Source of the DNA: an uncultured Gemmatimonadota bacterium
GTDB lineage: Bacteria; Gemmatimonadota; Gemmatimonadetes; Gemmatimonadales; GWC2-71-9
NCBI GenBank assembly: GCA_946887295.1
Contig: CAMPKP010000104.1
Coordinates: 1-12,701 of the forward strand
Reading direction: 5' to 3'
DNA: 12,701 nt
The first letter of the stretch is position 1, and each line of letters opens with the position of its first letter. Of the stretch, positions 1 to 6,667 are shown in pieces. The notes under the pieces are model-generated. The model searched no databases and had not been told where the DNA came from. It saw only the letters and a list, made by a program, of their open reading frames with translations. The position numbers and the translations under genes were made by a program.

Positions 1-1730
1 TCGATGAACTCCCCGACGGTCTCGCGGAGCGCCGCCGACACTTCCTCGGCGCCCGAGGCGGCGAGGGCGATGTCCGCCGCACGCCGGGCCGCCTCGTCGG
101 GAACCGTGCGGACCACCCATTTGACCAGCGGCAGCGCCGGGGGCGACACGCTGAGGCGGTCGTAGCCGAGGCCGACCAGCAGGACCGCGCTGAGCGCCTC
201 CGATGCCATCTCACCGCAGACGCTCACCGGAATGCCGGCTGCGCGGCCCACCTCGGCGACCCGGTGGAGCTGACGGACGATGGACGGGTGATGCGGCGTG
301 AAGCGGTCCGCCAGCCGGGCGTTGCCCCGGTCCACCGCCATGGTGTACTGGGTCAGGTCGTTGGTTCCCACGCTGAAGAACGCGCTCACCTCGGCCAGCC
401 GATCCGCGATCAGCACCGCGGCCGGGGTCTCGACCATGACCCCGACCGGGACGGTCTCGGCGGCCTTGATGCCGGCGGCCTTGAGCGCCTCCGCTTCCTC
501 CTGCACGATGGCCCGGGTCTCGAGGACCTCCTCGACTCGTGTCACGAGCGGCAGCATCAGTTGCACGTCCCGCCCCCACGCCGCCCTCAGCACCGCCCGG
601 ATCTGTGGTCGGAAGACCTCGGGCTGGTCCAGGCAGACCCGGATGGACCGCCAGCCCAGGAACGGATTCGCCTCCTGCGGCGCCTTGAATGCCGCCGGGA
701 ACTTGTCGCCGCCAAGGTCGAACGATCGGATCACGACCGTGCAATCGGGAAAGGCGAGAGCGACCCGGCGGAAGTACTCCGCCTGCTCGTCCTCGGTCGG
801 GAGGCTGGCACGGCCGGTCAGCAGGAACTCGGTGCGTAGAAGCCCGACACCCTGGGCGCCGAGGCGCAGAGCCGGCTCGATCTCCTCCGGCAGGTCCACG
901 TTCCCCATCAGCAGAATCGGCCGGCCGCCAGGTGTCACCGCCGGCTGGTCCACGACCCCTTCGAGCTGCAGCTCGAGCTTGTGCCTGCGGCTGACCTGGG
1001 TCTTGGCCGTCTCGAGCTCGTGCGGGGTCGGATCCAGTACGATCACCCCGCTCTGCCCGTCCAGCAGCAGGGTCGTGCCGTTGGGGATGCTGGCGAGGGC
1101 TCCCACCGCGCCCATGACCGCCGGAATGCCGAGGCTGTGGGCCAGAATGGCGGCGTGCGCGGTGCGGGTGCCCTCCTCGCTCACCAGTCCCACCACGTGC
1201 TCGCGGTCGAGCTGCACGGTCAGGCCGGGCGAGAGCTCGTGGGCCACGATGATCACCTGCTCATCTTCCGGCATTCCCCAGAGCTCGGTGCTGGAGCGCC
1301 CGAGCAGCCGGTTGATGATGCGAAGCTGAATCGCCTGCAGGTCGGCCAGGCGCTCGCGCAGCCGCGCCGCGCCGGCCCAGATGTTCCGCAGCTCCAGCGC
1401 CTTGAACTCGTAGGCGGTCTCGGCACTGAGCTGGTTCTTGCGGATGAGGACTTCCACCGCCTTGAGGAAATCCACGTCCTGGGCCATGAGGATCTGGGCA
1501 TCGAAGATCCGTGCCTCCTCGGGGCCGGCCCGCCGGAGCACCCGCTGGCCCAGCTCGCGAAGGTGGGCGACGACCTCCGCCACCGCCTCCCGCAGCCGCC
1601 TCACTTCGGTCTCGACCTCGTCGGGCGAGACGGCCCGGTCCGGGACGTCGGGAAAGTCCCACTGCACGATCAGCGCGGGGCCCATGGCGACCCCGGGCGA
1701 GACTCCGATACCGCGCACGACACGAGACAT
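1..1730 (-). CDS. ptsI: Phosphoenolpyruvate-protein phosphotransferase (PTS Enzyme I), 3' end cut by window edge
   Basis: Enzyme I takes phosphate from PEP onto a histidine and passes it to HPr, the first cytoplasmic step of the PTS. The 576 codons visible cover the HPr-binding N-terminal domain (about residues 5-125), the phosphohistidine swivel domain (about 150-225) and the PEP-binding TIM barrel (about 250-560). Seen directly: GTRTAHAAILAH with the phospho-acceptor His192, GLLRTEF with Arg299, DLGGDKF, NPFLGWRSIR, SVGTNDLTQY and VCGEMA with Cys505. These sit at a constant offset of 3 from the E. coli protein of about 575 residues, so only a few C-terminal residues should be missing. ATG at 1730 begins MSRVVRGIGVSPGVA, as expected for the family, and has a good ribosome binding site at 1738-1744. 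It starts 2 bases after the HPr stop. The swivel motif departs from the usual GGxTSHxxIxAR consensus (see findings). Family identity is certain. Confidence 0.96.
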   Translation of the reverse strand, partial: MSRVVRGIGVSPGVAMGPALIVQWDFPDVPDRAVSPDEVETEVRRLREAVAEVVAHLRELGQRVLRRAGPEEARIFDAQILMAQDVDFLKAVEVLIRKNQLSAETAYEFKALELRNIWAGAARLRERLADLQAIQLRIINRLLGRSSTELWGMPEDEQVIIVAHELSPGLTVQLDREHVVGLVSEEGTRTAHAAILAHSLGIPAVMGAVGALASIPNGTTLLLDGQSGVIVLDPTPHELETAKTQVSRRHKLELQLEGVVDQPAVTPGGRPILLMGNVDLPEEIEPALRLGAQGVGLLRTEFLLTGRASLPTEDEQAEYFRRVALAFPDCTVVIRSFDLGGDKFPAAFKAPQEANPFLGWRSIRVCLDQPEVFRPQIRAVLRAAWGRDVQLMLPLVTRVEEVLETRAIVQEEAEALKAAGIKAAETVPVGVMVETPAAVLIADRLAEVSAFFSVGTNDLTQYTMAVDRGNARLADRFTPHHPSIVRQLHRVAEVGRAAGIPVSVCGEMASEALSAVLLVGLGYDRLSVSPPALPLVKWVVRTVPDEAARRAADIALAASGAEEVSAALRETVGEFI

Positions 1731-1732
1731 GC

Positions 1733-1999
1733 TCACGCCTCCCCGAAGCCGCCGGCCACCAGCTGGGCGATCGCCTCCACGGCCTGCTCCGCGTCGGGCC
1801 CATCGGCGCGAACGACGATCGAGCTGCCGCATTCGGCGGCGAGCATCATGACGCCCATGATGCTCTTGCCGTTCACGGCCAGTCCGTCCTTGAACAGCTC
1901 GATCTCCGAATCGAAGGTGCTCGCCAGCCGCACGATCTTGGCCGCCGGCCTCGCATGGAGGCCTTCCTGGTTCACGATGGTCGCCTCCCGCTCGATCAT
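1733..1999 (-). CDS. ptsH: HPr phosphocarrier protein
   Basis: HPr is the small cytoplasmic phosphocarrier that accepts phosphate from Enzyme I and hands it to EIIA. The protein has 88 residues, the normal family length. GLHARPAAKIV carries the catalytic His15 with Arg17. NGKSIMGVMMLAA carries Ser46, the site phosphorylated by HPr kinase, and hprK is encoded upstream in the same run. The ATG at 1999 shares bases with the TGA of the EIID gene (ATGA overlap), and the TGA at 1735-1733 is 2 bases before ptsI. No Shine-Dalgarno sequence precedes it, so coupling to EIID translation is likely. Having both His15 and Ser46 suggests it works in both transport and signalling; that role is inferred from the family. 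Confidence 0.96.
   Translation of the reverse strand: MIEREATIVNQEGLHARPAAKIVRLASTFDSEIELFKDGLAVNGKSIMGVMMLAAECGSSIVVRADGPDAEQAVEAIAQLVAGGFGEA
1738..1744 (-). promoter_or_regulatory. Ribosome binding site of ptsI
   Basis: The minus strand reads GGGGAGG, 7 bases before the ATG at 1730. It lies inside the last codons of the HPr gene and is one of the few clear Shine-Dalgarno sequences in the window, so Enzyme I may be initiated independently of HPr translation. Confidence 0.7.
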
Positions 2000-2730
2000 G
2001 GCAGCAGCCACCGGAACACGACGAGGAGCACCAGCGCGAGCAGCGTGAAGCGCACGGTGGTGAGCGAAGGGCCGAACCAGCGCGTCACGGCCACGCCCGT
2101 GGCGGCGACCGCGAGCGTTCCGAATGCGGCGGGCCAGCCGATGGCCTCGAGATACCACGCCCCCACCAGCGGAATGGCCGCGCCCACGCTGAAACCGGCG
2201 GCGGGGCCGACCCGCTCGACGGCCTTGGAGATCCAGGAATGGGAGATCGCGTTGCCCACCGTCATGCCGGACTCGAGCCCGGTCCGGAGCGCCCACACCC
2301 CGGTCGCTATCCGCGAGAGGTTGTAGACCACCAGGAAGCCCAGTACCGCCCACCAGCCGGCGCCGAGCACCACACCGATCAGCGCGAGGCCGACGAGCAG
2401 GGGGACCAGTCCGGCCCAGAAGAGCTGGTCGCCCAGCGCGCCGAGGGGGCTGCACAACGCGGTGCGGAGGCGCGCGATCTGCGAGCCCGGAACCGCGTCG
2501 TACTCGGCCCGCGCGGTCGCGCCGAGCGCCAGCCCCGCCAGGATGGGATTGCAGTTGAAGAACTCCGCCGACCGCACGACCGCCTCGGTGTGGCGGACGG
2601 GGTCCACCGTCTTCAGATCCTCGAGCAGCGGCTCCGCCGCGTACCCCATGCCGACCCCGAGCATCCGCTCGTAATTCCAGGTGCCCTGGATGGCCAGGAG
2701 CCGCAGCCACGCGCGCCATCCGCCGTTCAT
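1996..2730 (-). CDS. PTS mannose/fructose/sorbose-family EIID membrane subunit
   Basis: EIID pairs with EIIC to form the sugar-translocating membrane unit of mannose-type PTS permeases. At 244 residues it is shorter than E. coli ManZ (about 280). Family features seen: QGTWNYERM at 15-23, the EFFNCNPILAG block at 56-66, PLGALGDQLFWAGLVPL at 95-111, hydrophobic stretches at about 110-138 and 175-215, and a C-terminal membrane segment at about 224-243. The first block usually reads close to HLEFFNTHP; here the first His is Ser54 and the second is Asn61. ATG at 2730 overlaps the EIIC stop (ATGA), and its own stop overlaps the HPr start. It has no visible ribosome binding site. The substrate cannot be read from the sequence, and the symbol manZ is withheld for that reason. 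Confidence 0.9.
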   Translation of the reverse strand: MNGGWRAWLRLLAIQGTWNYERMLGVGMGYAAEPLLEDLKTVDPVRHTEAVVRSAEFFNCNPILAGLALGATARAEYDAVPGSQIARLRTALCSPLGALGDQLFWAGLVPLLVGLALIGVVLGAGWWAVLGFLVVYNLSRIATGVWALRTGLESGMTVGNAISHSWISKAVERVGPAAGFSVGAAIPLVGAWYLEAIGWPAAFGTLAVAATGVAVTRWFGPSLTTVRFTLLALVLLVVFRWLLP

Positions 2731-3410
2731 CGCAGCGCCGCCACGATGAGCCCGATGAGCGCACCGGCGCCGAGCCAGCGCAGGCGGGGCCCCCGCCCGG
2801 CGCCCCGCAGCGCTCCGCCGATGACGGCCGAGAGCCCGCAGCCCATGGCCACCAGCGTGAGTCCGAGCGCGGTGGAGCGGTCGAGTCGCGCGAGCGGATC
2901 GGCGAGGACCCAGGCGCAGGCGAGGCCGAGCACCGTGAGTCCGGCGCCGCGCGCCGCGTCCCGCGCGAGCGAGCCGTACTGCAGCCGCCGGATCGCCCCC
3001 CCGTCTCCCGCCGCCAGCGCGGCCGAGTGGTGCTGGATCGCCCGGGCGTTGGCCCGCCGAACCAGTTGAAGGCTGAACCCGCCGAGCACGGCCAGGACCA
3101 GGCCCAGCGCCGCGCTCACCCCGAGCGCGAACTGCCAGGGCGAGTCGGCCGCCAGCGCGGTGGCCGCCACCGTGGCCGGCCCGTAGTCCGGGTAGCGGAC
3201 CGCGCCGACCGGCAGCACGTCCAGCGCGAAGAGCTCGAACAGCACTCCGACCCGGAGTCCGGCCTCGACGTCGCCGGCCAGCCAGCCGGCGACCGCGCCG
3301 GCGACCACCGGCCGGGCGATCATCGCCTGGGGCACGCTCACGAGATCGAGTCCCACGAGCATGCCCCAGATCACGAGGAGCAGCGCGCCGGACGGCGCGA
3401 GATCGGTCAT
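2727..3410 (-). CDS. PTS mannose/fructose/sorbose-family EIIC membrane subunit
   Basis: EIIC is the second integral-membrane subunit of the mannose-type permease. It has 227 residues against about 265 for E. coli ManY. About seven or eight hydrophobic segments are visible: roughly 8-30, 34-46, 52-66, 75-88, 92-117, 152-176, 181-201 and 209-226. The family-like core is GWLAGDVEAGLRVGVLFELF, followed by DVLPVGAVRYPDYGPATVAA, which corresponds to the ManY region around its GGTLELIWLG stretch. A hydrophilic, arginine-rich loop lies at about 118-150. The gene overlaps EIIB upstream and EIID downstream by ATGA at each side. Family membership follows from the sequence and from sitting between EIIB and EIID. 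The substrate is unknown, and this form looks compact and divergent from the enterobacterial type. Confidence 0.88.
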   Translation of the reverse strand: MTDLAPSGALLLVIWGMLVGLDLVSVPQAMIARPVVAGAVAGWLAGDVEAGLRVGVLFELFALDVLPVGAVRYPDYGPATVAATALAADSPWQFALGVSAALGLVLAVLGGFSLQLVRRANARAIQHHSAALAAGDGGAIRRLQYGSLARDAARGAGLTVLGLACAWVLADPLARLDRSTALGLTLVAMGCGLSAVIGGALRGAGRGPRLRWLGAGALIGLIVAALR

Positions 3411-3883
3411 GCCAAGGCCTTCAGCGGGACGGGGGGTGTGGTCGGCAGATCCTGGGCGGCCACGGCGGCGCCGGCGGCCTCCAGCGCTCCCAGGCGCGCC
3501 ATCTCGTCGTCGGTCAGGTACAGATACGGCAGGCGCTCACGACGGCCGGCCCGATGATGGATGCCGCCGAGATTGATCCGGTGCACCGTCACCGGGTCCG
3601 CGGCATGGAGCGCGGTCATGGTCTCGAGATCGCCGGTGAGCACCAGCGTGCGGCGGGCGTCCGCCTGCCACTCGCGCAGCCGCGCCGCGGCGTCCGCCAC
3701 GGTGAGGAACTCGACCTCGATCTCCGGCGTGACCGCCATCCGGTAGAGATCCTGCTCCCAGGTGCTCGTCGCGACCTCCCCGTCCACCAGCACGATGCGG
3801 TTCACCCCCAGCGGGCGGCCCCATCCCACGACCACCTGCCCGTGAATCAGCCGGTCGTCCACCCGAAAGAGCACGATGGCCAT
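3407..3883 (-). CDS. PTS mannose/fructose/sorbose-family EIIB
   Basis: EIIB is the cytoplasmic domain that receives phosphate from EIIA and phosphorylates the sugar entering through EIIC/EIID. It has 158 residues, the usual size for a stand-alone PTSIIB-sorbose domain. The N-terminus reads MAIVLFRVDDRLIHGQVVVG, with the phospho-acceptor His14 in the diagnostic DDRLIHGQV motif. LPYLYLTDDEM near residue 120 fits the family's closing strand and helix. The ATG at 3883 shares its A with the EIIA stop (TGATG), which fixes the start; the frame stays open further upstream but there it only shadows EIIA. In E. coli ManX the EIIA and EIIB domains are fused; here they are separate genes. Confidence 0.94.
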   Translation of the reverse strand: MAIVLFRVDDRLIHGQVVVGWGRPLGVNRIVLVDGEVATSTWEQDLYRMAVTPEIEVEFLTVADAAARLREWQADARRTLVLTGDLETMTALHAADPVTVHRINLGGIHHRAGRRERLPYLYLTDDEMARLGALEAAGAAVAAQDLPTTPPVPLKALA

Positions 3884-4257
3884 CAGGGAATCCGGATCGC
3901 CTTGGTCCCGGCCGCGATCGCCCGCTCCGCCGCGTCGGCGGGCGTGAGGGAGGCGTGGAAGACGAAATCCACCAGCATCGCCAGGTTGACGCCGGTCACC
4001 ACCTTGACGCCCGGCAGAACACCCAGCCGCTTGAGCACCGCGAAGAGGCAGGAGCCGGAGGCGAGATCCACGAACACGACGGCGGGCCGCCCGTCCACCG
4101 CTTCCGAGACCCGCTTCTCCAGCGCCTCGCGGTCGCAGCCGGAGTTGGAGACCGGCACCAGCACCCCGGTCACGCCGCTGATCGACTCCGCCGCCTCGAC
4201 CAGCGCCCTGGCCAGGCTCCCATGGCACACCACCACCCCGCGCAGGCCGTCACTCAT
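3883..4257 (-). CDS. PTS mannose/fructose-family EIIA
   Basis: EIIA takes phosphate from HPr on a histidine and passes it to EIIB. It has 124 residues, typical of a single PTSIIA-man domain. VVVCHGSLARALVEAAESI contains the phospho-acceptor His12. DLASGSCLFAVLKRL at about 64-78 stands where the family usually has DLFGGSPxNAA, and GVNLAMLVDFV matches the family's GVNLPMLLE region. The ATG at 4257 lies inside the end of hprK (8-base overlap) and has an AGGAAG element just ahead of it. The TGA is shared with the EIIB start. Many bacteria carry this EIIA only as a regulatory remnant; here the matching EIIB, EIIC and EIID follow at once, so a transport role is the simpler reading. Confidence 0.93.
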   Translation of the reverse strand: MSDGLRGVVVCHGSLARALVEAAESISGVTGVLVPVSNSGCDREALEKRVSEAVDGRPAVVFVDLASGSCLFAVLKRLGVLPGVKVVTGVNLAMLVDFVFHASLTPADAAERAIAAGTKAIRIP

Positions 4258-5212
4258 AGTCTTCCTGAAGATACTCCCGCACTCCGCGCTGCTCCTTCAT
4301 TCGCTTGATGAGCCTGGCGTTGAACGCGGCGGCCACGTCCACGCCGGAGTAGCGCAGCAGGTGCATCATCGCCACGACCTCGGAGATGACCGTGATGTTC
4401 TTTCCGGGATTGAGCGGCACGACCACCCGCGGCAGCACCACGTCGAGGATGGTGGTCTCCTCCCGCGCGAGCCCGGTGCGATCGGAGTCCTTGGCCGTCT
4501 CCCAGTCGTCCAGCTGCACCACCACCTCGATGCGCTTCTGCTGGCGCACCGCGCGCACGCCGAACAGCGCCGGGATGTCGATCAGCCCGATACCCCGGAT
4601 CTCCATGTGGTGCGCGGCCAGCTCGTGGCCGCGCCCGATGAGGATGTCGTTTCCGCGGCGGACGACCTGCACCACGTCGTCGGCCACGAGCCGGTGGCCC
4701 CGCTCCACCAGGTCGAGCACGCACTCGCTCTTGCCGATGCCGGAGCGCCCCACGAAGAGGAGCCCGACGCCGTACACGTCCGCCAGCGAGCCGTGCAGGG
4801 TGGTCCGGGGCGAGAATGCCTCCTCCACGATCGGCTTCACCCGGCGGTAGAACTCGGCGGTCTTGAGCTTGGTCCGCAGGATCGGGACGCCCCTCGCCCG
4901 GGCGAGCTCGAGCATCTCCGCCGGTATCTCCTGACCCTTGGTCACGAAGATGCAGGGCAGCTCGAACTCGAAGAACTTCTCCAGCGCCTTCCGCCGGTCC
5001 TCGGCGGAAAGCGAGTGGAGATAGGTGATCTCGGTCTCGCCGAAGACATGCAGCCGGTTCGGCGCGAAGCGCCCGGTGTAGCCGGCCAGCGCCAGCCCGG
5101 GGCCGGCGACCTCCGCGTCCGGGAGCTGGCGGTCCAGCCCCAGCTCGCCGGTCAGCGCCTCGAGCTGGAGCGACTCGCCGCGGCGCGAGAGGAAGTCCCG
5201 GAGCCGGAGCAT
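4250..5212 (-). CDS. hprK: HPr kinase/phosphorylase
   Basis: HprK phosphorylates HPr on Ser46 with ATP or pyrophosphate and can reverse the reaction. This links metabolic state to PTS activity. The protein has 320 residues, the normal length (about 310-330). The N-terminal domain (1-130) is followed by the kinase domain: HGSLADVYGVG with His140, the Walker A loop GRSGIGKSE at 155-163, LVADDVV at 175-181, and the HprK signature EIRGIGLIDI at 204-213. The C-terminal part has REETTILDVVLPRVVVPLNPGKN at about 250-272, split here between its conserved ends. The ATG at 5212 shares its A with the hpf stop (TGATG). The end overlaps EIIA by 8 bases. All catalytic motifs are intact, and its target HPr with Ser46 lies downstream in the same run. 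Confidence 0.96.
   Translation of the reverse strand: MLRLRDFLSRRGESLQLEALTGELGLDRQLPDAEVAGPGLALAGYTGRFAPNRLHVFGETEITYLHSLSAEDRRKALEKFFEFELPCIFVTKGQEIPAEMLELARARGVPILRTKLKTAEFYRRVKPIVEEAFSPRTTLHGSLADVYGVGLLFVGRSGIGKSECVLDLVERGHRLVADDVVQVVRRGNDILIGRGHELAAHHMEIRGIGLIDIPALFGVRAVRQQKRIEVVVQLDDWETAKDSDRTGLAREETTILDVVLPRVVVPLNPGKNITVISEVVAMMHLLRYSGVDVAAAFNARLIKRMKEQRGVREYLQEDYE
4261..4266 (-). promoter_or_regulatory. Ribosome binding site of the EIIA gene
   Basis: The minus strand reads AGGAAG, with the AGGA core 5 bases from the ATG at 4257. It lies in the last codons of hprK and supports this start, which overlaps the hprK stop by 8 bases. Confidence 0.55.
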
Positions 5213-5526
5213 CAGAGTGGTTCGGCCTGCGAGGGCCTGGTGCGGCGGGGACGAGCGGAGACCTTCTCCACCTGCTTGCGCAGCTTCTCCTCCGCCCGGT
5301 CGAGCGCGGTGCGATGGTCCTCGGCCTCTCCCTTCGCGACGAGCACCTCGCCGCGCGCCACGTGCAGCCGGAGCTCCGCGGTGCGCAGCGGACCCTCCGC
5401 GTCGAAGACGACGGCCGCTTCGATGGGCCGGGTGGCGATGTTGCCCAGCCGCTCGACGACCGTGAGGGCGCGCTCCCGAAGCACGTCCGAGATCTCGGTG
5501 TGGCGAACGGTGATGGTCGTCTGCAT
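5212..5526 (-). CDS. hpf: Ribosome hibernation promoting factor, short form (S30AE family)
   Basis: HPF binds the 30S decoding region in stationary or stressed cells and inactivates ribosomes. The protein has 104 residues, which is a single S30AE domain without the C-terminal dimerisation domain of long HPF. MQTTITVRHTEISDVLRERA matches the N-terminal strand and helix. LRTAELRLHVARGEVLVAKG is the central strand pair, and DHRTALDRAEEKLRKQVEK is the second helix typical of the family. A basic tail RPRRTR follows. ATG at 5526 has a perfect AGGAGG 7 bases upstream. A 22-base gap separates it from the glycosyltransferase, the widest gap in the window. Its TGA shares bases with the hprK ATG. In many Proteobacteria hpf follows rpoN; here it does not. 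Confidence 0.9.
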   Translation of the reverse strand: MQTTITVRHTEISDVLRERALTVVERLGNIATRPIEAAVVFDAEGPLRTAELRLHVARGEVLVAKGEAEDHRTALDRAEEKLRKQVEKVSARPRRTRPSQAEPL

Positions 5527-5533
5527 ACGAGTG

Positions 5534-5539
5534 CCTCCT
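5534..5539 (-). promoter_or_regulatory. Ribosome binding site of hpf
   Basis: The minus strand reads AGGAGG, 7 bases before the ATG at 5526. It is the strongest Shine-Dalgarno sequence in the window and sits in the widest intergenic gap (22 bases). Strong independent initiation here could give HPF and the PTS block a translation rate different from the genes upstream. Confidence 0.75.
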
Positions 5540-5548
5540 GACCCGGCC

Positions 5549-6664
5549 TCAGGCCGAGCCGGCGATGATGTCGAAGAGATGACGCTCCGTCTGGGCGGCG
5601 GCTCGCTCCCAGGTAAGCCCTTCGGCGAACCTCCGAGCGCCGGCGCCCAGCCGGGCCACGAGTGCCGCGTCGCCGGCGAGCTCCAGCATCCGCGCGGCGA
5701 GCGCGTCCACGTCGCCGTGGGGAACCAGGTAGCCGGTCTCCATGTGCCGGACCGAGTCCCGCAGGCCGGGACTGTCCGAGGCGATCGAAGGCGTTCCGCA
5801 GGCCGCCGCCTCCACCACCGTGATGCCCCAGCCCTCCTTCGGCGAGGGAAACAGGTTTCCCCAGGCCCCCCGAAACAGCGAAACCTTGCGGGCCTCGGTC
5901 ACGAACCCATGGAAGGTGACCGCCGATTCCTGCCCGAGGCTGGCGGCGAGGCGCTCCAGCTCCGGCCGATGATCACCCGTTCCGGCGATGTCCAGCCGCA
6001 GGTCCGGTCGAGCGCGGCGCGCGATCGCGAGCGCCCGGATGGCGAGCCCTATTCCTTTATAACGCTTGAGCCGTCCCACGTACAAGAACCGGGGCTCCGG
6101 GGCGCGCGACTCCTCCGCCGACGGACTGAACTTCACGCTGTCCACCCCCGGGTGGATCACCCGGATGCGCTCGGGGGCCACGCCCCGGGCCGCCAGGTCG
6201 TCGCGCGTGCTCTCGCTGATCGCGTGAAACGCCGCCCGGCGGTACAGGCGCGGCAGCGGGCGCTCCGCCAGCCACACCACCGACGCCGCCGGCCACGCCG
6301 CCTCCTGGAAGGCGGTCTCGCCGAAAAGGTGAGGCACCAGGCCGCAGAACGGCAGGTCGGTCATCGCGGGCAGGAAGAGAGGCAGCTTGTTGATGTCCTC
6401 GACCACGATGTCGGGACGCTCCTCCCGGATCGCCCGGCGGACTGCGCCGCGCCCCACGATCGAAAAGCTGTTGCGCCGACCCGCCCGCCGCACGTCGATG
6501 CCGCCGATGCGCGCGGTCGCCGGCGCGCCCTCCCACCCCGAGCAGACCAGCCGCAGCCGGTGACCAGCGCCTGCCAGGCGAGTGAAGATCTCGAACAGGT
6601 GGATCTCCGCGCCGCCGGCCTGCGGATTCTCGAGGTCCTGCCAGTTGACCAGCAGAACGTTCAT
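5549..6664 (-). CDS. GT4-family glycosyltransferase (GT-B fold)
   Basis: This is a retaining sugar transferase of the GT4 (glycosyltransferase group 1) type. It has 371 residues and no signal peptide or membrane segment. The N-terminal acceptor domain opens with MNVLLVNWQDLENPQAGGAEIH, split here only in length: the GGAE loop at 17-20 is the usual glycine-rich loop. The donor domain shows FLYVGRLKRYKG at about 193-204, IAGTGDHRPELERLA at about 227-240, and the E-x7-E signature EGWGITVVE with Glu277 and Glu285. It begins 3 bases after nusB and ends 22 bases before hpf. It could act in surface polysaccharide or glycolipid synthesis, but neither donor nor acceptor can be read from the sequence. 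No other sugar-transfer gene is nearby. Confidence 0.9.
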   Translation of the reverse strand: MNVLLVNWQDLENPQAGGAEIHLFEIFTRLAGAGHRLRLVCSGWEGAPATARIGGIDVRRAGRRNSFSIVGRGAVRRAIREERPDIVVEDINKLPLFLPAMTDLPFCGLVPHLFGETAFQEAAWPAASVVWLAERPLPRLYRRAAFHAISESTRDDLAARGVAPERIRVIHPGVDSVKFSPSAEESRAPEPRFLYVGRLKRYKGIGLAIRALAIARRARPDLRLDIAGTGDHRPELERLAASLGQESAVTFHGFVTEARKVSLFRGAWGNLFPSPKEGWGITVVEAAACGTPSIASDSPGLRDSVRHMETGYLVPHGDVDALAARMLELAGDAALVARLGAGARRFAEGLTWERAAAQTERHLFDIIAGSA

Positions 6665-6667
6665 CGA

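Noticed and set aside
264..2326. Several plus-strand open frames opposite ptsI, HPr and EIID
   Set aside because: They are low-complexity Arg/Pro/Ala/Ser-rich translations opposite genes with intact catalytic motifs; they are shadows.
5527..5548. Possible promoter or terminator in the widest gap
   Set aside because: The 22 bases hold the hpf ribosome binding site and show no hairpin with a T-run and no room for a complete promoter.
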